NCBI RefSeq assembly: GCF_046097095.1
Contig: NZ_CP175699.1
Span: 678,414-742,413 of the forward strand
Origin: Natrinema sp046097095
GTDB lineage: Archaea > Halobacteriota > Halobacteria > Halobacteriales > Natrialbaceae
Direction: 5' to 3'
Length of the DNA: 64,000 bases
The notes under the pieces are model-generated. The model had not been told where the DNA came from. It made no database searches and was given only the letters and a program-made list of their open reading frames with translations. The translations under genes and the position numbers were made by a program. Below, one piece after another: positions 62,947 through 64,000 of this stretch (the first letter of the stretch is position 1; each line of letters opens with the position of its first letter).

Positions 62947-62952
62947 CATAAA
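62947..62952 (-). promoter_or_regulatory. TATA-like box of the YjiH-like gene
   Basis: TTTATG (minus strand) is centred 27-28 nt before the ATG at 62922. Confidence 0.5.
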
Positions 62953-63172
62953 AACACCGATCATATGTCGCCATACGTACTATTACAACAATAATAATAT
63001 ACATATTATTACTATTGAAAAGGGGTAAATAATTCGAGTGATGGTGTGATTTGGACTCCGTCAGGGATTCGATTCCGACAACGCGGCGCGAGCGGTACGG
63101 ACCCGAGATATTCGAGGTCGGCGGGCACTCGAGTAACCGATTCCTCTCTGCGGCCAACGAGGCAAGAGCACC

Positions 63173-63559
63173 CTAGACGCCTGCTTCTAGCGCGTTGCGA
63201 AGGTCATCGGGTATCGGGATGCCCCTATCGCCGTCAACGGGAACGCAAACGCGGAGTTCGGTCCCGTTAAAGACGACTTCGCCGTTATGGGTCGCCCGAT
63301 AGTTAAATTGCACACCCGATTCCCCAAGTGCCGTCTCGAGTTCAATTTCGACCTGATCGCCACCGGTAACCTGTCCATCGAACTTAAAGTCTATCGAAAC
63401 GAGCGGCAATCCCACGCTGTGTTCCTCGGTCAGTTCCCAGAACGGCCATCTGATCTCCTCCATGAAGATGTCCGACGTTTCGTGGATGACGTCGATCAGT
63501 CGCGGATAATGGGCGATGGCGAACGGATCCGTATCTGAGAATCGAACGGTCCACGTGCG
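63173..63559 (-). CDS. Acyl-CoA thioesterase (4HBT hot-dog), 5' end damaged or unclear
   Basis: The hot-dog domain is evident from RFSDTDPFAIAHYPRLIDVIHETSDIFMEE (catalytic Asp region; RFSDTDPF-IAHY is the 4-hydroxybenzoyl-CoA thioesterase motif). LVSIDFKFDGQVTGGDQVEIELETALGESGVQFNYRATHNGEVVFNGT and a C-terminal VDGDRGIPIPDDLRNALEAGV follow. The matching frame extends to about 63559 but has no ATG, GTG or TTG before an in-frame TGA at 63614. A neighbouring frame starting at an ATG (63617) could supply the N-terminus through a frameshift. The ATG at 63463 would remove the active-site Asp. Likely a frameshifted gene, or a rare start codon. Confidence 0.6.
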   Translation of the reverse strand, partial: RTWTVRFSDTDPFAIAHYPRLIDVIHETSDIFMEEIRWPFWELTEEHSVGLPLVSIDFKFDGQVTGGDQVEIELETALGESGVQFNYRATHNGEVVFNGTELRVCVPVDGDRGIPIPDDLRNALEAGV

Positions 63560-63679
63560 TATGAAACACGTAATATTCTGAGACGAATGTAGTGGGTGAT
63601 ATAAAGATATCGCTCATTTCGCGGTCGACCGCTCTCTCGGCCGTTGGTCGAGGGTGATTGATGTTGGAATTCAAACCTC

Positions 63680-64000
63680 TGATTACAACTAGTACCTACT
63701 GGTATGGATTACGAAGCCATCGAAAGACAGGTTTTCGTCTTACGGAAAAACATTCATGAGAGTGGCGTCCGAAAGGCGGTCACGAATGACTATCGACACG
63801 TGGGTTAGTACGTGCTGGACGGGGGACTCCGGCGACGTGCCTGCGACTGACACCACCACCGGAACCTATGCCGTCTTCACACCGACCACCATGAATTGTT
63901 TCCGACGGAACGGGCCGACACGATCTCGGATACTCGGTCGTTGCAAGCGTTCCGATTGGTCCTTCGAGACGATTGCCTGACTATCTATGACTGCGAACGC
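63680..64000. other. Right-end region, no gene assigned
   Basis: An ATG at 63703 opens a 34-codon frame (MDYEAIERQVFVLRKN...) that ends at 63805. Later frames are short. It may be a remnant or the promoter of a gene outside the window. Confidence 0.35.

Noticed and set aside
63703..63807. 34-codon frame MDYEAIERQVFVLRKN as a real gene
   Set aside because: Too short to judge, no family and no strong promoter. Possibly a remnant.

Overview
The window is haloarchaeal. It is GC-rich with very acidic proteins, many Tat-type signals and TATA-like hexamers placed 25-29 nt before start codons (leaderless transcripts). It carries an SMC-related zinc-hook protein, a TFB-like factor, an Orc1/Cdc6 replication initiator and a haloarchaeal-type glucose dehydrogenase. 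The gene repertoire suggests Natrialbales (Haloterrigena/Natrinema/Natronorubrum type), but I cannot fix the genus. I saw no tRNA, rRNA, CRISPR array or intact insertion sequence.

Layout. (1) 1-1246: 3' part of an archaea-specific SMC-related gene, cut by the window edge. (2) 1.8-9.8 kb: acyl-CoA/organic-acid module of MmgE/PrpD, IclR regulator, acyl-CoA dehydrogenase, MaoC hydratase, 3-hydroxyacyl-CoA dehydrogenase, enoyl-CoA hydratase and CaiB-type CoA-transferase. (3) 11-18.9 kb: TFB-like factor lacking the zinc ribbon; a TetR-MATE-isoprenoid-synthase-like operon divergent from a second TetR gene; an MFS permease; and a tandem pair of related small proteins of which only the first has a Tat signal. 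(4) 19.6-24 kb: remnants of small accessory genes, an epoxide-hydrolase-like enzyme and PEP carboxylase. (5) 25-50 kb: a large carbohydrate/polyol island with an aldo-keto reductase, three Gfo/Idh/MocA dehydrogenases, an IolE-like TIM-barrel enzyme, two MDR dehydrogenases (one a clear glucose dehydrogenase), a ThDP enzyme, a sugar porter, an F420-type LLM enzyme, an enolase-superfamily dehydratase, methylmalonate-semialdehyde dehydrogenase, an IclR regulator, a CUT1 ABC importer and an HpcH/HpaI aldolase. (6) 51-52.3 kb: a ppsA 3' fragment and a UspA protein. (7) 53.2-55.8 kb: an orc1/cdc6 gene surrounded by seven copies of a CCCCGTGTGCGAAATGAA-type repeat, which I read as a replication origin. 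(8) 55.8-60.9 kb: a methyltransferase, an intact fumarylacetoacetate-hydrolase-family gene, and decayed pieces of an acyl-CoA ligase, an SDR and a flavin monooxygenase. (9) 61.4-63.6 kb: a Gate-domain membrane protein and a thioesterase with a damaged or unclear 5' end.

The genes of the 25-50 kb island fit uptake (sugar porter and ABC importer) followed by oxidation, dehydration, C-C cleavage and semialdehyde oxidation of a sugar, sugar acid or cyclitol. Several members match inositol-pathway roles (IolG, IolE, IolD-like, IolA), but no IolB, IolC or IolJ is visible. A 17-bp dyad GTTTG-N7-CAAAC recurs around the island's IclR gene, twice in its own promoter region and twice before the glucose dehydrogenase. 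Variants occur near the island edges. It is the best candidate for that regulator's operator. A second dyad, ATTACA-N10-TGTAAT, occurs before glucose dehydrogenase and near the right edge, with a weaker copy at the left edge.
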